Assembly: GCF_002893095.1 (NCBI RefSeq)
Contig: NZ_PKQQ01000009.1
Span: 124,001-188,000 of the forward strand
Direction of reading: 5' to 3'
Length of the DNA stretch: 64,000 bases
DNA from: Stenotrophomonas sp. VV52
GTDB lineage: Bacteria; Pseudomonadota; Gammaproteobacteria; Xanthomonadales; Xanthomonadaceae
Below, piece by piece: positions 8,294-18,786 of this stretch (position 1 is its first letter; each line of letters starts with the position of its first letter). The translations under genes and the position numbers were made by a program. A model generated the notes under the pieces. The model did no database searches. It saw only the letters and a program-made list of their open reading frames with translations, and had not been told where the DNA came from.

Positions 8294-9208
8294 TCATCCC
8301 CTGAAATGATCCGGCTTCTTCGCGACAGCATCCGTTGGCTTCGGCACGTGAATAGGTTGATGGAATGGGCGGTAGCTTGCCGTTCCCTCTCTCGCAGAGC
8401 GAACCCTCTCTCTCGCAACTTTCACATACGACGCAACGATCTCGCTCCCGACGAAGCGTCGCCCTTCCAACGCTGCCGCAACGCCTGTAGATCCAACCCC
8501 CATGAAGGGATCAAATACAATCCCGCCCGGCGCTGATAGTGCCCTTATGAAGGCCTGCGGTAATGCGACTGGGAACTGGCAAGGATGATGCGTTTTCTCT
8601 TGGTGCCCACCCTTAACGTTCGGAATTGCCCAAACATCACCGGGATTCTTACCGAGGGGGTTCCCGCTCAGCTCGCCTTTTCTAGGTCCTCTATATGATC
8701 TTTTCCCGGGATATTTCTGGGGCACCCGTACTGCATCCAGATCGAAATTTGGCTCGCCCTTGGAATACCAGAGAACAGTCTCATGCCTTCCACTGAATCT
8801 CTTCTTAGCGTGAAGGCCGTGATCGAAAGTCCACACGATTCGATTGCGAAGTCGCATTCCTTCGATCTTTGAGAATATTTCGTGCGCCAGGAAGTCTAGC
8901 GGCGTGACGACCCCGTTCTTGACGTGGTATCCAACCTGCCAGCAAATTGATCCTCCAGGCTTAAGCGCTCTGCACAATTGAGGCAGCAGTAGCTCATGGC
9001 TTTGGATGAAGTCGTCGACCGACGTACTGCTTTCGTAGTCCTTTCCCATGCAGTACGGGGGAGAAGAAAAGATCAAGTCGATAGATTCGTCCGCAAGTGC
9101 ATCTACGAGCGTGAACGCGCTGCCTTTGTAGAACACGTCATTGTGTTCGCTACTCGCCAACTGTTCGGCAACCGCTTTTGCCGATCGTGGCGTAATGGAA
9201 CTGTCCAT
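8294..9208 (-). CDS. Site-specific DNA methyltransferase (beta group, SPPY)
   Basis: The protein has 304 aa from the chosen start. Motif IV IFSSPPYCMG (about residue 48) precedes motif I FDPFMGVGSTGVAA (about 240), the beta-class order seen in N4-cytosine and N6-adenine methyltransferases; SPPY favours N4-cytosine but does not prove it. I chose the ATG at 9208 because GGGGAGG lies directly upstream and because the longer frame (to 9358) would run through the aceE terminator. An ATG at 9232 is an alternative. First gene of the minus-strand cassette. It may protect host DNA from the HNH/ATPase pair, which is inference. Confidence 0.85.
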   Translation of the reverse strand: MDSSITPRSAKAVAEQLASSEHNDVFYKGSAFTLVDALADESIDLIFSSPPYCMGKDYESSTSVDDFIQSHELLLPQLCRALKPGGSICWQVGYHVKNGVVTPLDFLAHEIFSKIEGMRLRNRIVWTFDHGLHAKKRFSGRHETVLWYSKGEPNFDLDAVRVPQKYPGKRSYRGPRKGELSGNPLGKNPGDVWAIPNVKGGHQEKTHHPCQFPVALPQAFIRALSAPGGIVFDPFMGVGSTGVAAALEGRRFVGSEIVASYVKVARERVRSAREGTASYRPFHQPIHVPKPTDAVAKKPDHFRG

Positions 9209-9304
9209 AACCTCCCCTGTCTGGAGCACCATACGGTCGTTATATTTTGAAAGTGTGAAAAAATCAAGCCGAGGCGCCCAGCGGTCAAACGTTGGGTCTG
9301 ATGT

Positions 9305-9332
9305 AAAAAGGGCGACCCGTGGGTCGCCCTTT
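9305..9332 (-). terminator. Intrinsic terminator of aceE
   Basis: Read on the minus strand: an 11-bp stem (AAGGGCGACCC / GGGTCGCCCTT) with a 2-nt loop, followed by TTTTT. It lies 22 nt after the aceE stop and separates aceE from the methyltransferase gene. Confidence 0.9.
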
Positions 9333-9354
9333 CCGTTCATGTGTCCCGGGTAGC

Positions 9355-12042
<2,688 letters not shown>

Positions 12043-12281
12043 TAGCGCTCCCATTACCGCACGCACGCGCGCGACTGTTTTAGATTTCTAGCCGCAAAGT
12101 GTAGCGCACCAATGGGTTTGCTTACTTCGCTACGGGTGCGTATGGAAGTGCTGGCGTTGTGTCTTCGGGACAAGGTGCGACAGTGGGACGCGGGGTTTTG
12201 GGGGATCTGGAGGCGGAATTCGGGCATGAGCGTGGGACATGCGGGACAAGTGTTCCACCTGGGAGACGGAGCGTCACAGGC

Positions 12282-12348
12282 GTAGAGCGGGGCTCTGCCC
12301 CGCTGGCGGGGTCTGCGTGAACGGCAGCGGGGCAGAGCCCCGCTCTAC
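12282..12348. repeat. Inverted pair of SMAG (GTAG) hairpin repeats
   Basis: Two 23-nt units, 12282-12304 on plus and 12326-12348 on minus, are exact reverse complements. Each begins GTAGAGCGGGGC and folds on itself; together they can form one 23-bp stem. The same unit recurs, with one change, inside the coding sequence at 53038. Confidence 0.85.
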
Positions 12349-12370
12349 CGGTTGCCTCGGTTGAGCTTTT

Positions 12371-12405
12371 CGATATATCGTTAGCGCACTTGATTCGATA
12401 TATCG
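12371..12405. promoter_or_regulatory. Twin PadR-type operator palindromes
   Basis: CGATATATCG occurs twice, at 12371-12380 and 12396-12405, 25 bp apart; the second is extended to TTCGATATATCGAA and ends 2 nt before the ATG of the PadR gene. Such AT-centred palindromes are typical of PadR operators, so the regulator probably represses itself and the reductase downstream. Confidence 0.75.
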
Positions 12406-12407
12406 AA

Positions 12408-12890
12408 ATGACTGCTTCGCGCCCCGCCACCTCCCGCCCGCTCAGCCGCGGCGACCTGCGCCTGCTGGTGCTTTCGCTGCTGGCGGCGCAGCCGCGCCAT
12501 GGCTATGAGCTGATCAAGGGCATCAGCGAGATGTTCGTGCAGGTGTATACGCCCAGCGCGGGCTCGATCTACCCGGTGCTTTCGCAGTTCGAGGCGGCGG
12601 GCTGGGTGAGCGCGCTGGAGGAGGCCGGGCGCAAGCGCTACCAGCTCACGGCGCTGGGCCAGGCCGAGCTGGCGGCGCAGCGCGAGGAGGTTGAAGCGGC
12701 GCTGCACCGGGTGCGGCACAGCGCGCGCTCGATCGCCAAGGCCAACCTGCCGCCGGTGGTGCGCGATGCGATGCGCGAGCTGAAACAGGCGCTGGGCGTG
12801 CACCACGCGCGGTGGCAGTACGACAACGCCGCTGTGGTGGCCCAGGCATTGAGTGAGGCTGCTGCGCGGATCCGCGCGCAGGGCCGTTGA
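12408..12890 (+). CDS. PadR family transcriptional regulator (NfeR/YqjI-like)
   Basis: The protein has 160 aa. A PadR winged helix spans about 14-95 (DLRLLVLSLLAAQPRHGYELIKGI; then SAGSIYPVLSQFEAAGWV), followed by a helical dimerisation tail. It lies directly upstream of a siderophore-interacting reductase, the same pairing as E. coli NfeR(YqjI)-NfeF(YqjH), where the regulator senses nickel/iron. The His-rich N-terminus of E. coli YqjI is missing here. The start is the ATG at 12408; a TTG six codons earlier is less likely because it lies inside the operator. Autoregulation is likely from the twin palindromes. Confidence 0.88.
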   Translation: MTASRPATSRPLSRGDLRLLVLSLLAAQPRHGYELIKGISEMFVQVYTPSAGSIYPVLSQFEAAGWVSALEEAGRKRYQLTALGQAELAAQREEVEAALHRVRHSARSIAKANLPPVVRDAMRELKQALGVHHARWQYDNAAVVAQALSEAAARIRAQGR

Positions 12891-12974
12891 CCCCCACTTC
12901 GACCCCGCCCGCTTTCTGCCAGCCAGGTCTTCCCCTCTACGCCGCTGCGGCGGCACTGAAACAGGTATTCCCCC

Positions 12975-13769
12975 ATGGCTCTGCATGAAAGCAAGTTGGT
13001 GCGCCACACCGTGAAGTTCCGCCCGCTGCAGGTGCTGCGCACCGAGGAGATCAGCCCGTGCATGCGCCGGGTGGTGATCGGTGGCGAGGCGCTGGAGGGC
13101 TTCGATTCGCCCTCGCCCGATGACCACGTGAAGCTTTTCTTCCCGAACGCGGAAGGCCAGTTCGTGGTGCCGACGATGACCCCGGAAGGCCCGCGCTACC
13201 CGGAGGGCCAGGCGCCCTCGCCCGCCCGCGACTACACGCCGCGCTGGTGGGACCTGGAAAGCAACGAGCTGGCGATCGACTTCGTGATGCACGGCGACGG
13301 CGTGGCCTCGCGCTGGGCGGCCAATGCGCAGCCGGGCGATGCGATTGCGGTGGGTGGGCCGCGTGGCTCGCATATCACCGCCGATGATTTCGACACCTAT
13401 GTGCTGTTTGGCGATGAGACGGCGCTGCCGGCGATTGGCCGCTGGCTGGAGACGCTGCCGGAGCAGGCGCGGGCGGAGGTGTATATCGAGATTCCGGAGG
13501 CGGAGGATCGGCAGGAGCTGCCGGTGGATGAGCGGATTTCGGTGTCATGGCTGGAGCGGAACGGGTTCGATGCGGCCACCAGCACGCTGCTGGAGGACGT
13601 GCTGACCGATTTCGAGGAGCCGGAGGGCGACACGTTCTATTGGATCGCCACCGAATCGCGCCGGGCGCGGATGATGCGCAAGTACATCGAAGGGCACCTG
13701 GCGGTGCCGAAGGATTGGATCCGCTCCAAGGGGTATTGGAAGGCCCATCCGGAGCATGAGGGGGATTGA
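12975..13769 (+). CDS. Siderophore-interacting protein / ferric-siderophore reductase
   Basis: The protein has 264 aa. FAD-binding SIP family: ARDYTPR (flavin-binding RxYT motif, about residue 77), GGPRGS (about 126), a C-terminal NAD(P)H domain and the family's closing signature SKGYWKAH. Members such as ViuB and YqjH reduce ferric iron from siderophores in the cytoplasm using NADPH. It follows the PadR gene by 84 nt in the same direction and is probably controlled by it. The 84-nt gap shows no hairpin, so co-transcription is plausible. Confidence 0.9.
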   Translation: MALHESKLVRHTVKFRPLQVLRTEEISPCMRRVVIGGEALEGFDSPSPDDHVKLFFPNAEGQFVVPTMTPEGPRYPEGQAPSPARDYTPRWWDLESNELAIDFVMHGDGVASRWAANAQPGDAIAVGGPRGSHITADDFDTYVLFGDETALPAIGRWLETLPEQARAEVYIEIPEAEDRQELPVDERISVSWLERNGFDAATSTLLEDVLTDFEEPEGDTFYWIATESRRARMMRKYIEGHLAVPKDWIRSKGYWKAHPEHEGD

Positions 13770-13814
13770 GGTCGGGGCCGTGCGACAATCCCGCTTTTCC
13801 CCGACTTCCCTACG

Positions 13815-14231
13815 ATGCAACCTGCCTCTCTCCCGGCCCTGGCCGACCTGATCGCGCGCCTGGAGCGCGCCGATCCCGCGCTGGACGCCACCCTGGCCAC
13901 CGCCGCCCCGCAGGCGACGGTGCCGATGCGCGAGGCGGTGTTGCCGCTGGCCAAGGCGCAGTTGGCGCTGGTGCAGGCCAATGCGGATATCACCCTGGTG
14001 GCCGACGAGCTGCGCCGGTACCAGAAGTACGCATTGCCGGGTAAGCCGAGCCTGCAGATCGTGCAGCTGCGCAAGCAGCAGGCCACGGTGAAGCAGGCGG
14101 CGTTGATTGCGCGGCAGAACTTCACCCAGGCCACGCACACGTTCCTGCGTGAGAGCGCGTTGGTTGCGCCGGCACGCCGGTTGCCGACCGATTTCGCGAG
14201 TGGGTGGTTGGCGAAGATCGCGGCGGTTTGA
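13815..14231 (+). CDS. Hypothetical helical protein
   Basis: The protein has 138 aa and I do not recognise it. It is Ala/Leu/Gln-rich and predicted all-helical, with a LRRYQKYALPGKPSLQIVQLRKQQATVKQA basic stretch around residue 65-95, split here as a long amphipathic helix pair. No signal peptide or membrane segment. It begins 45 nt after the reductase gene and ends at a clear terminator, so it may be the last gene of that operon. The frame and codon use fit the neighbours. Confidence 0.7.
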   Translation: MQPASLPALADLIARLERADPALDATLATAAPQATVPMREAVLPLAKAQLALVQANADITLVADELRRYQKYALPGKPSLQIVQLRKQQATVKQAALIARQNFTQATHTFLRESALVAPARRLPTDFASGWLAKIAAV

Positions 14232-14251
14232 TCCACATCGCATGATCCAAA

Positions 14252-14280
14252 CAAAAATCCCGCCTTTCGGCGGGATTTTT
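14252..14280. terminator. Bidirectional intrinsic terminator
   Basis: An AAAAATCCCGCC / GGCGGGATTTTT stem with a TTTC loop lies between the convergent genes ending at 14231 and 14300. A and T tracts on both sides allow termination on either strand. Confidence 0.9.
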
Positions 14281-14299
14281 GCGTTTCACATCAAACCAA

Positions 14300-15007
14300 T
14301 TACGCGGCCGGCTTTTCGCCGGTGGCTTCGGTGGTGATGCGGATGTTCACTTCGTCGCTGACGTTCGGGGCGTAGGCGCCGACGCCGAAATCGCTGCGCT
14401 TGAGGGTGGTGGTGGCGTCGAAACCAGCGGCCGGAACCTTGGCCATCGGGTGCTCGCCGCCGGCGTTGACGGTCACATCGAGGGTCACCGGCTTGGTGAT
14501 GTCCTTGATGGTCAGGTCGCCGGTGACGGTCAGCTTGTTGGTGCCGGCGGCTTCAACCTTGGTGCTCTTGAAGGTGGCGGCCGGGAACTTGGCGGCGTCG
14601 AAGAAATCGGCGCTGCGCAGGTGTTCGTCGAACTTGGCGGTGAAGCTGTTCAGGCCGCTCAGCGGCAGCTTCACTTCCAGGGTGCTCTTGGTCACGTCGG
14701 CCGAGTCGTACACCAGGGTGCCTTCAACGTTGCCGAAGTGGGCGGTCGGGTGCGAGAAGCCGAAGTGGCTCCACTGGGCCAGCACGTCGGTGTGGCTCGG
14801 GTCGAGCTTGTAGGTGCCCGAAGCGATCTGGATGGCTTCGGCAGCCGGGGCAGCGGCCGGGGCGGCAGCGGCGTCGGCCGGTGCGGTGGCGGCAGCAGCC
14901 GGGGTGGCGTCGGCGGCCGGGGCAGCGGTTTCTTCAGCCGGCTTGGAGCAGGCGGCGATGGCCAGGGTCAGGGCCAGCGGCAGGAGCAGTTTGCGGGTAA
15001 CGGTCAT
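14300..15007 (-). CDS. YceI-family lipoprotein
   Basis: The protein has 235 aa from the ATG at 15007. A signal peptide ends in a lipobox (LAIAAC, Cys20), then an Ala/Pro-rich linker (about 21-70) leads to a YceI domain (about 72-235; GTYKLDPSHTDVLAQWSHFGFSH, with SHPTAHFG). YceI proteins are lipocalin-like barrels that bind polyisoprenoid lipids in the periplasm; some respond to base or osmotic stress. The linker of near-repeated A/P/D residues likely tethers the domain away from the membrane. The physiological ligand is not known here. Confidence 0.9.
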   Translation of the reverse strand: MTVTRKLLLPLALTLAIAACSKPAEETAAPAADATPAAAATAPADAAAAPAAAPAAEAIQIASGTYKLDPSHTDVLAQWSHFGFSHPTAHFGNVEGTLVYDSADVTKSTLEVKLPLSGLNSFTAKFDEHLRSADFFDAAKFPAATFKSTKVEAAGTNKLTVTGDLTIKDITKPVTLDVTVNAGGEHPMAKVPAAGFDATTTLKRSDFGVGAYAPNVSDEVNIRITTEATGEKPAA

Positions 15008-15091
15008 GGCAGATCTCTCTCGCATTCGTAGGGAAAAGGAAAAGTGATGCAACAGCCCGTCCGCACGGACGGGCCAGTCCGGCGGAAACGT

Positions 15092-15682
15092 TTATTCGAT
15101 GCGGGCAGCTTCGTCGAAGGCCAGGCGAGGCAGCCGCGGGAACAGGCCCGAAGAATCACCGTAACCCAGATTGACCAGGAAATTCGACTTGATGGTGGTG
15201 CCCTTGAAGAAGGCCTCGTCCACCTTGGCCGGGTCGAAGCCGCTCATCGGGCCGGCGTCCAGGCCCAGCGCGCGGGCGGCCAGGATCAGGTAGGCGCCCT
15301 GCAGGCTGCCGTTGCGGAACGCGGACTCGCGGCGGCCTTCACGCGGGCCTTCGAACCAGGCCTTGGCGTCGGTGTGCGGGAACAGGTACGGCAGCTTTTC
15401 GTGGAAGTCTTCGTCGAAACCGATGATGACGGTGACCGGGGCGGCCAGGGTCTTGTCATGGTTGCCTTCGGACAGCGCCGGGGCCAGCTTGGCCTTGGCT
15501 TCGGCCGACTTCACGAACACGAAACGCGCCGGGCTCGAGTTGGCGGCCGTGGGGCCCCACTTCACCAGTTCGTACAGGGCCTTGAGCTGGCTGTCTTCCA
15601 CCGGCTTGTCGAGGAAGGCATTCTGGGTACGGGCGGTACGGAACAACTGGTCGAGCGCTGCATCGTTGAGCACGTTGGACAT
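15092..15682 (-). CDS. Malonic semialdehyde reductase / RutE-type nitroreductase
   Basis: The protein has 196 aa, standard for the RutE/HadB branch of the nitroreductase family. FMN-contacting features include [14 protein letters not shown] near the N-terminus, [17 protein letters not shown] (about 42-58) and the C-terminal [17 protein letters not shown]. These enzymes use FMN and NAD(P)H; RutE reduces malonic semialdehyde in pyrimidine breakdown, but no rut genes are nearby, so the physiological substrate is open. It is 84 nt upstream of the YceI gene in the same direction. Confidence 0.87.
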   Translation of the reverse strand: MSNVLNDAALDQLFRTARTQNAFLDKPVEDSQLKALYELVKWGPTAANSSPARFVFVKSAEAKAKLAPALSEGNHDKTLAAPVTVIIGFDEDFHEKLPYLFPHTDAKAWFEGPREGRRESAFRNGSLQGAYLILAARALGLDAGPMSGFDPAKVDEAFFKGTTIKSNFLVNLGYGDSSGLFPRLPRLAFDEAARIE

Positions 15683-15820
15683 GAAGCCTCCGGAAACACG
15701 GATGAAGAAGGAATCCCGCTGGCCGTGCGCTACCTTTTACAGAGCGCCGCGCGGTCGGCGAAGGCTGGCAGTGTAGAGTGTCGCGACTGTTGCAACACCC
15801 AGCTTGGCTGAAACGAATTA

Positions 15821-16792
15821 ATGCCACACGTGAAACGATGGAGTCCTCCCTGGACGATCACTGACGGCCGTGCCGGCAATGTGCGGCAGGCGGTGGCGCT
15901 GGCCACGGCACTGAAGCTGGGGGCCCACCGGCCGCTGGTGCTGGAGCCGCGCGCGCCGTGGAAATGGGTGGCGCCGCGCTGGTTGCCGGGGATGGCCGGT
16001 GGCTATGGCGAGGCATTTGCGACATTGGCTGCGCAGCCGCCGGAGCTGGCGGTGGGCTGTGGCCGGCAGGCGGCCGGGGCGCTGCGAGAACTGCGCCGGC
16101 GCGGCAGCAAGGTGGTGCAGATATTGGACCCGCGCCTGGGCACGCGCCATTGGGACCTGCTGGTGGTGCCCGAACACGACCGCCTGCGCGGCAGCAATGT
16201 GCTGACGTTGCTGGGGAGCTTGAACCCGGTGGATGACGAGTGGCTCAGCGTGGGGCGTGCGGCGTTTGCGAGCTTCGGCGAACTGCCCGGGCCGCGTACC
16301 GCGCTGTTGGTGGGTGGGCCGACCCCGCATGCGCCGTGGCATGAGCCGGACATGGTGAAGGTGTTCCAGCAGGTGGCTGGGCAGTTGCGTGAGGAAGGCG
16401 GCAGTTTGCTGGCGACTACGTCGCGGCGTACCCCGCCGGCGTTGGTGGGGGCGCTGCGCAGCGCGTTCGCCGATGTGCCCGGGGTGATCTGGGGCGACGG
16501 CGGCGACGGGGTGAACCCGTACGCGGGGCTGCTGGGCTGGGCGGACCGGGTGGTGGTATCGCCGGATTCGGTGAACCTGCTGTCTGAAGCCTGCGGCACG
16601 CGGTTGCCGGTGGCGGTGGCGCTGGAAAAGCAGGCGCAGGGGCGGATGGTGACGTTCCAGCAGGCGCTGCATGCGCGTGGGCGGTTGCAGTCGCGGTGGT
16701 TGGATTGGGACACGCCCGGGGCAATTGAACCGCTGCGTGAGACCGCGCGGGTGGCGGCGCAGGTGAAGGCGGCATTGGGTATCCCGGCTTAA
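15821..16792 (+). CDS. ELM1 family protein (GT-B-like)
   Basis: The protein has 323 aa and belongs to the 'mitochondrial fission ELM1' family (DUF1022), whose bacterial members have a glycosyltransferase-B-like fold. Landmarks: WTITDGRAGNVRQAVALA near the N-terminus, QILDPRLGTRHWDLLVVPEHD (about 100-120), TALLVGGPTPH, SRRTPPALV and VVSPDSVNLLSEAC. No signal peptide. The role in bacteria is uncertain; envelope glycan synthesis has been suggested for the fold. It is divergent from the nitroreductase gene across a 138-nt gap. Confidence 0.88.
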   Translation: MPHVKRWSPPWTITDGRAGNVRQAVALATALKLGAHRPLVLEPRAPWKWVAPRWLPGMAGGYGEAFATLAAQPPELAVGCGRQAAGALRELRRRGSKVVQILDPRLGTRHWDLLVVPEHDRLRGSNVLTLLGSLNPVDDEWLSVGRAAFASFGELPGPRTALLVGGPTPHAPWHEPDMVKVFQQVAGQLREEGGSLLATTSRRTPPALVGALRSAFADVPGVIWGDGGDGVNPYAGLLGWADRVVVSPDSVNLLSEACGTRLPVAVALEKQAQGRMVTFQQALHARGRLQSRWLDWDTPGAIEPLRETARVAAQVKAALGIPA

Positions 16793-16867
16793 CGGCGCGC
16801 GTGGGTTGGGTACCTTCGGTGGTGGGTTGCCGTTATGTTCGGGGCTCACCAGGGAAGGAGCGTGCGT

Positions 16868-17083
16868 ATGCGTAGTGCTGTATTGATCTTGATGGGCGCG
16901 ATGTTGGCGGGGTGTTCGAGCATGCCGACCGGGCAGGACGCGGTATCGTGGAGCTGCCACAAGGAGCTGACCGCGTACCGCAACCAGCCGCCGCGTACGG
17001 ACCAGCAGAAGAAGGAACACTGGCCGCCGGAGAACGAGCCCGCACCCGTGAGTGATGCCTGCGCGCGCGAGCTGAGCCGTTAA
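16868..17083 (+). CDS. Small lipoprotein
   Basis: The protein has 71 aa. The ATG at 16868 follows AAGGAG by 9 nt. Signal peptide with lipobox LAGC (Cys16), so the mature protein is about 55 residues, hydrophilic and charged (KKEHWPPENEPAPVSDAC) with two further cysteines. No domain recognised. It is likely an outer-membrane or periplasmic lipoprotein of unknown role. Confidence 0.75.
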   Translation: MRSAVLILMGAMLAGCSSMPTGQDAVSWSCHKELTAYRNQPPRTDQQKKEHWPPENEPAPVSDACARELSR

Positions 17084-17126
17084 CGGCAGGAGCGGCCGAT
17101 TGCAGATCGCGCCGAACCCGGCAATC

Positions 17127-17185
17127 ACCGGACTTATCGGACGTCTCGATACCGGCACCGGATTTATCGGACATCTCGATACCGG
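17127..17185. repeat. Two-copy 30-bp tandem repeat
   Basis: Two adjacent 30-nt units start at 17127 and 17157 and differ at only a few positions (C/T, G/A). The core is TTATCGGAC-TCTCGATACCGG. They run straight into the SMAG unit at 17185. Confidence 0.8.
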
Positions 17186-17207
17186 TAGTGCCGACCGCTG
17201 GTCGGCA
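17185..17207 (+). repeat. SMAG (GTAG) hairpin repeat
   Basis: A 23-nt unit: GTAG head, then a TGCCGACC / GGTCGGCA stem. It lies 57 nt before the DUF2145 gene. Confidence 0.8.
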
Positions 17208-17264
17208 AAATGCCAGACGAAGCTATGATGCGTCAGCGGCACAAGCCGCAGGAGACCCCCACGC

Positions 17265-18134
17265 ATGGATGTGCCCCGCCCCGCTTCACCCCGCTGGTCC
17301 GCCGCGCTGCTGTTCACCGCGTTGATGTTGGCCGTCCCCGCCGCCCACGCCCAGTCCCAACACGAATGCGTGGAGCGCCACCCTACCCCAGCCTCGCTGG
17401 CGGCGATGTTCGACGTCGCGCTTCGCGCCGATGAGGCGCTGGAAGCGCTGGACGACGTAGACGTGGTCATCCTCGCGCGCGGCGGGCAGGACCTCAGCAA
17501 ATACGGCCTGCGCCACAGCCACCTGGCTTTCGCAGTGCGCGAAGACGATGGCAGCTGGCGCACGGTGCACCTGCTCAACCACTGCAAGGCGTCGCAGTCC
17601 ACGCTGTTCCGCGAAGGGCTGAGTAACTTCATCGGCGAAACCGGCACGCACACCGACCTGCGTGTGGGCGTACCCACGCCGGCGCTGCGCGCGGCGTTGA
17701 AGACAATGCTCACGGCACCGGGCATCCAGGCCAAGGCGCTGCACGAGCCGCGCTACAGCGTGGTGGCCTACCCCTTCAGCGACGAGTACCAGAACTCCAA
17801 CCAGTGGGTGCTGGAGGTGCTGGCAGCCGCGATTGCGCAGTCGCGCGACGGCACGCTGCTGGTGCGCCGTGCGCAGGTGCAGATGTGGTTGAAGGAACAG
17901 ATGTATGAGCCGAGCTCGCTGCACATCGGCGTGGGCAAGCGGCTGGGTGCGCGCTTCTTTGCGGCCAATGCCGCCACCACCGACCATCCCGCAAGTGAGC
18001 GGATTTCCGGGAATTATTCGGTAGTGACGGTGGAATCGGTGTTCGACTTCCTGCAGAAGCGTAAGGTGCTGGCGCAGGAACTGAGCGTGGCGCACGTGCC
18101 GGTGGCAGGGATGTCGGCACCGAAGCCGCAGTGA
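17265..18134 (+). CDS. DUF2145 domain-containing periplasmic protein
   Basis: The protein has 289 aa. A signal peptide is clear (hydrophobic residues about 12-27, cleavage after AHA). The mature protein matches the DUF2145 pattern: VVILARGGQDLSKYGLRHSHLAFA (about 64-87), HLLNHCKA, and RYSVVAYPFSDEYQNSNQWVLE. The conserved GLRHSH and Cys/Asn residues hint at an NlpC/P60-like papain fold, but no activity is established. It lies 53 nt upstream of another exported protein in the same direction and is likely co-transcribed. Confidence 0.85.
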   Translation: MDVPRPASPRWSAALLFTALMLAVPAAHAQSQHECVERHPTPASLAAMFDVALRADEALEALDDVDVVILARGGQDLSKYGLRHSHLAFAVREDDGSWRTVHLLNHCKASQSTLFREGLSNFIGETGTHTDLRVGVPTPALRAALKTMLTAPGIQAKALHEPRYSVVAYPFSDEYQNSNQWVLEVLAAAIAQSRDGTLLVRRAQVQMWLKEQMYEPSSLHIGVGKRLGARFFAANAATTDHPASERISGNYSVVTVESVFDFLQKRKVLAQELSVAHVPVAGMSAPKPQ

Positions 18135-18186
18135 CTTTTTGCGGTACCGGCACATGGCCGGTGCTGCCTATGCAGAAGGAGTTGGC

Positions 18187-18708
18187 ATGAAGAGTTCTTC
18201 GATTCTGGCGATGGCACTGGCCCTCGCCATTGCAGCACCGGCGGCAGCAGAGCCGGAATTCACCGCCAGCGAGACCGCGAGCAGCGTGGCAGTGCTGGGC
18301 TCCTACGCGAGCGTGGTGGTGATTACCGCACCGATCTGGCTGACGGTGGCCGGGTTCAAGGCCTCGGCCGAGGGCTCGGAGCGGCGCAGCGCGGCCAAGC
18401 GCGAAGGCGCTGGCAAGCAGGGCAAGGCCGGTCCACTGCCGCCGTTGACGGTTGAGAAGGTGGAACAGCAGCCCGACGGCGGCTGCAAGGTCTCGCTGAA
18501 GAACCCGGAGGCCCCCAATGACCTGGCCGTGGTGCAGTGGCCGGCGCGTGCGGACACTGCTACGCCAGCGGTGAAACAGGGCGACGTGCTGGCCTTCACC
18601 CCCACCGAGACCGGCGCCGGCTGGATGGTGGCCGACGCCAAGGGCGCGGCGCTGGCGTTCATGCCGACCACCGATGCGGCGGCTAGCAACCTGAGCGAAC
18701 GCTGGTGA
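18187..18708 (+). CDS. Exported hypothetical protein
   Basis: The protein has 173 aa from the ATG at 18187, which follows AAGGAG. Signal peptide with cleavage about AAA-EP (residue 20). A second hydrophobic stretch (about 33-55, SVAVLGSYASVVVITAPIWLTVAGF) is probably a transmembrane helix; a Lys/Arg-rich segment and a compact C-terminal domain follow. I do not recognise a family. It sits 52 nt after the DUF2145 gene, and the two may be functionally linked. Confidence 0.75.
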   Translation: MKSSSILAMALALAIAAPAAAEPEFTASETASSVAVLGSYASVVVITAPIWLTVAGFKASAEGSERRSAAKREGAGKQGKAGPLPPLTVEKVEQQPDGGCKVSLKNPEAPNDLAVVQWPARADTATPAVKQGDVLAFTPTETGAGWMVADAKGAALAFMPTTDAAASNLSERW

Positions 18709-18786
18709 CTGAACGGCTGCGGGGTGGCTGCGGCCGCCCCGAGCCGGGATAATCCGCCGCTTCCCTGTCTACCCCACTGGTTCGCC

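Larger units (their letters stand above)
12043..12407. other. Intergenic region: aceE leader, SMAG pair, PadR operators
   Basis: This 365-nt gap between the divergent aceE and PadR genes holds no convincing gene. It contains an inverted pair of SMAG hairpins (12282-12348) and the two palindromic operators at 12371-12405. Both divergent promoters must lie here. Confidence 0.7.

Noticed and set aside
6488..9208. A complete Dnd or BREX system
   Set aside because: Only a DGQHR protein and one methyltransferase are present. DndA, C, D, E and the BREX genes pglZ, brxC and brxL are absent.
12122..12430. A 102-codon minus-strand frame between aceE and the PadR gene
   Set aside because: It is built from the SMAG pair and the operator region, with no domain and no ribosome site.
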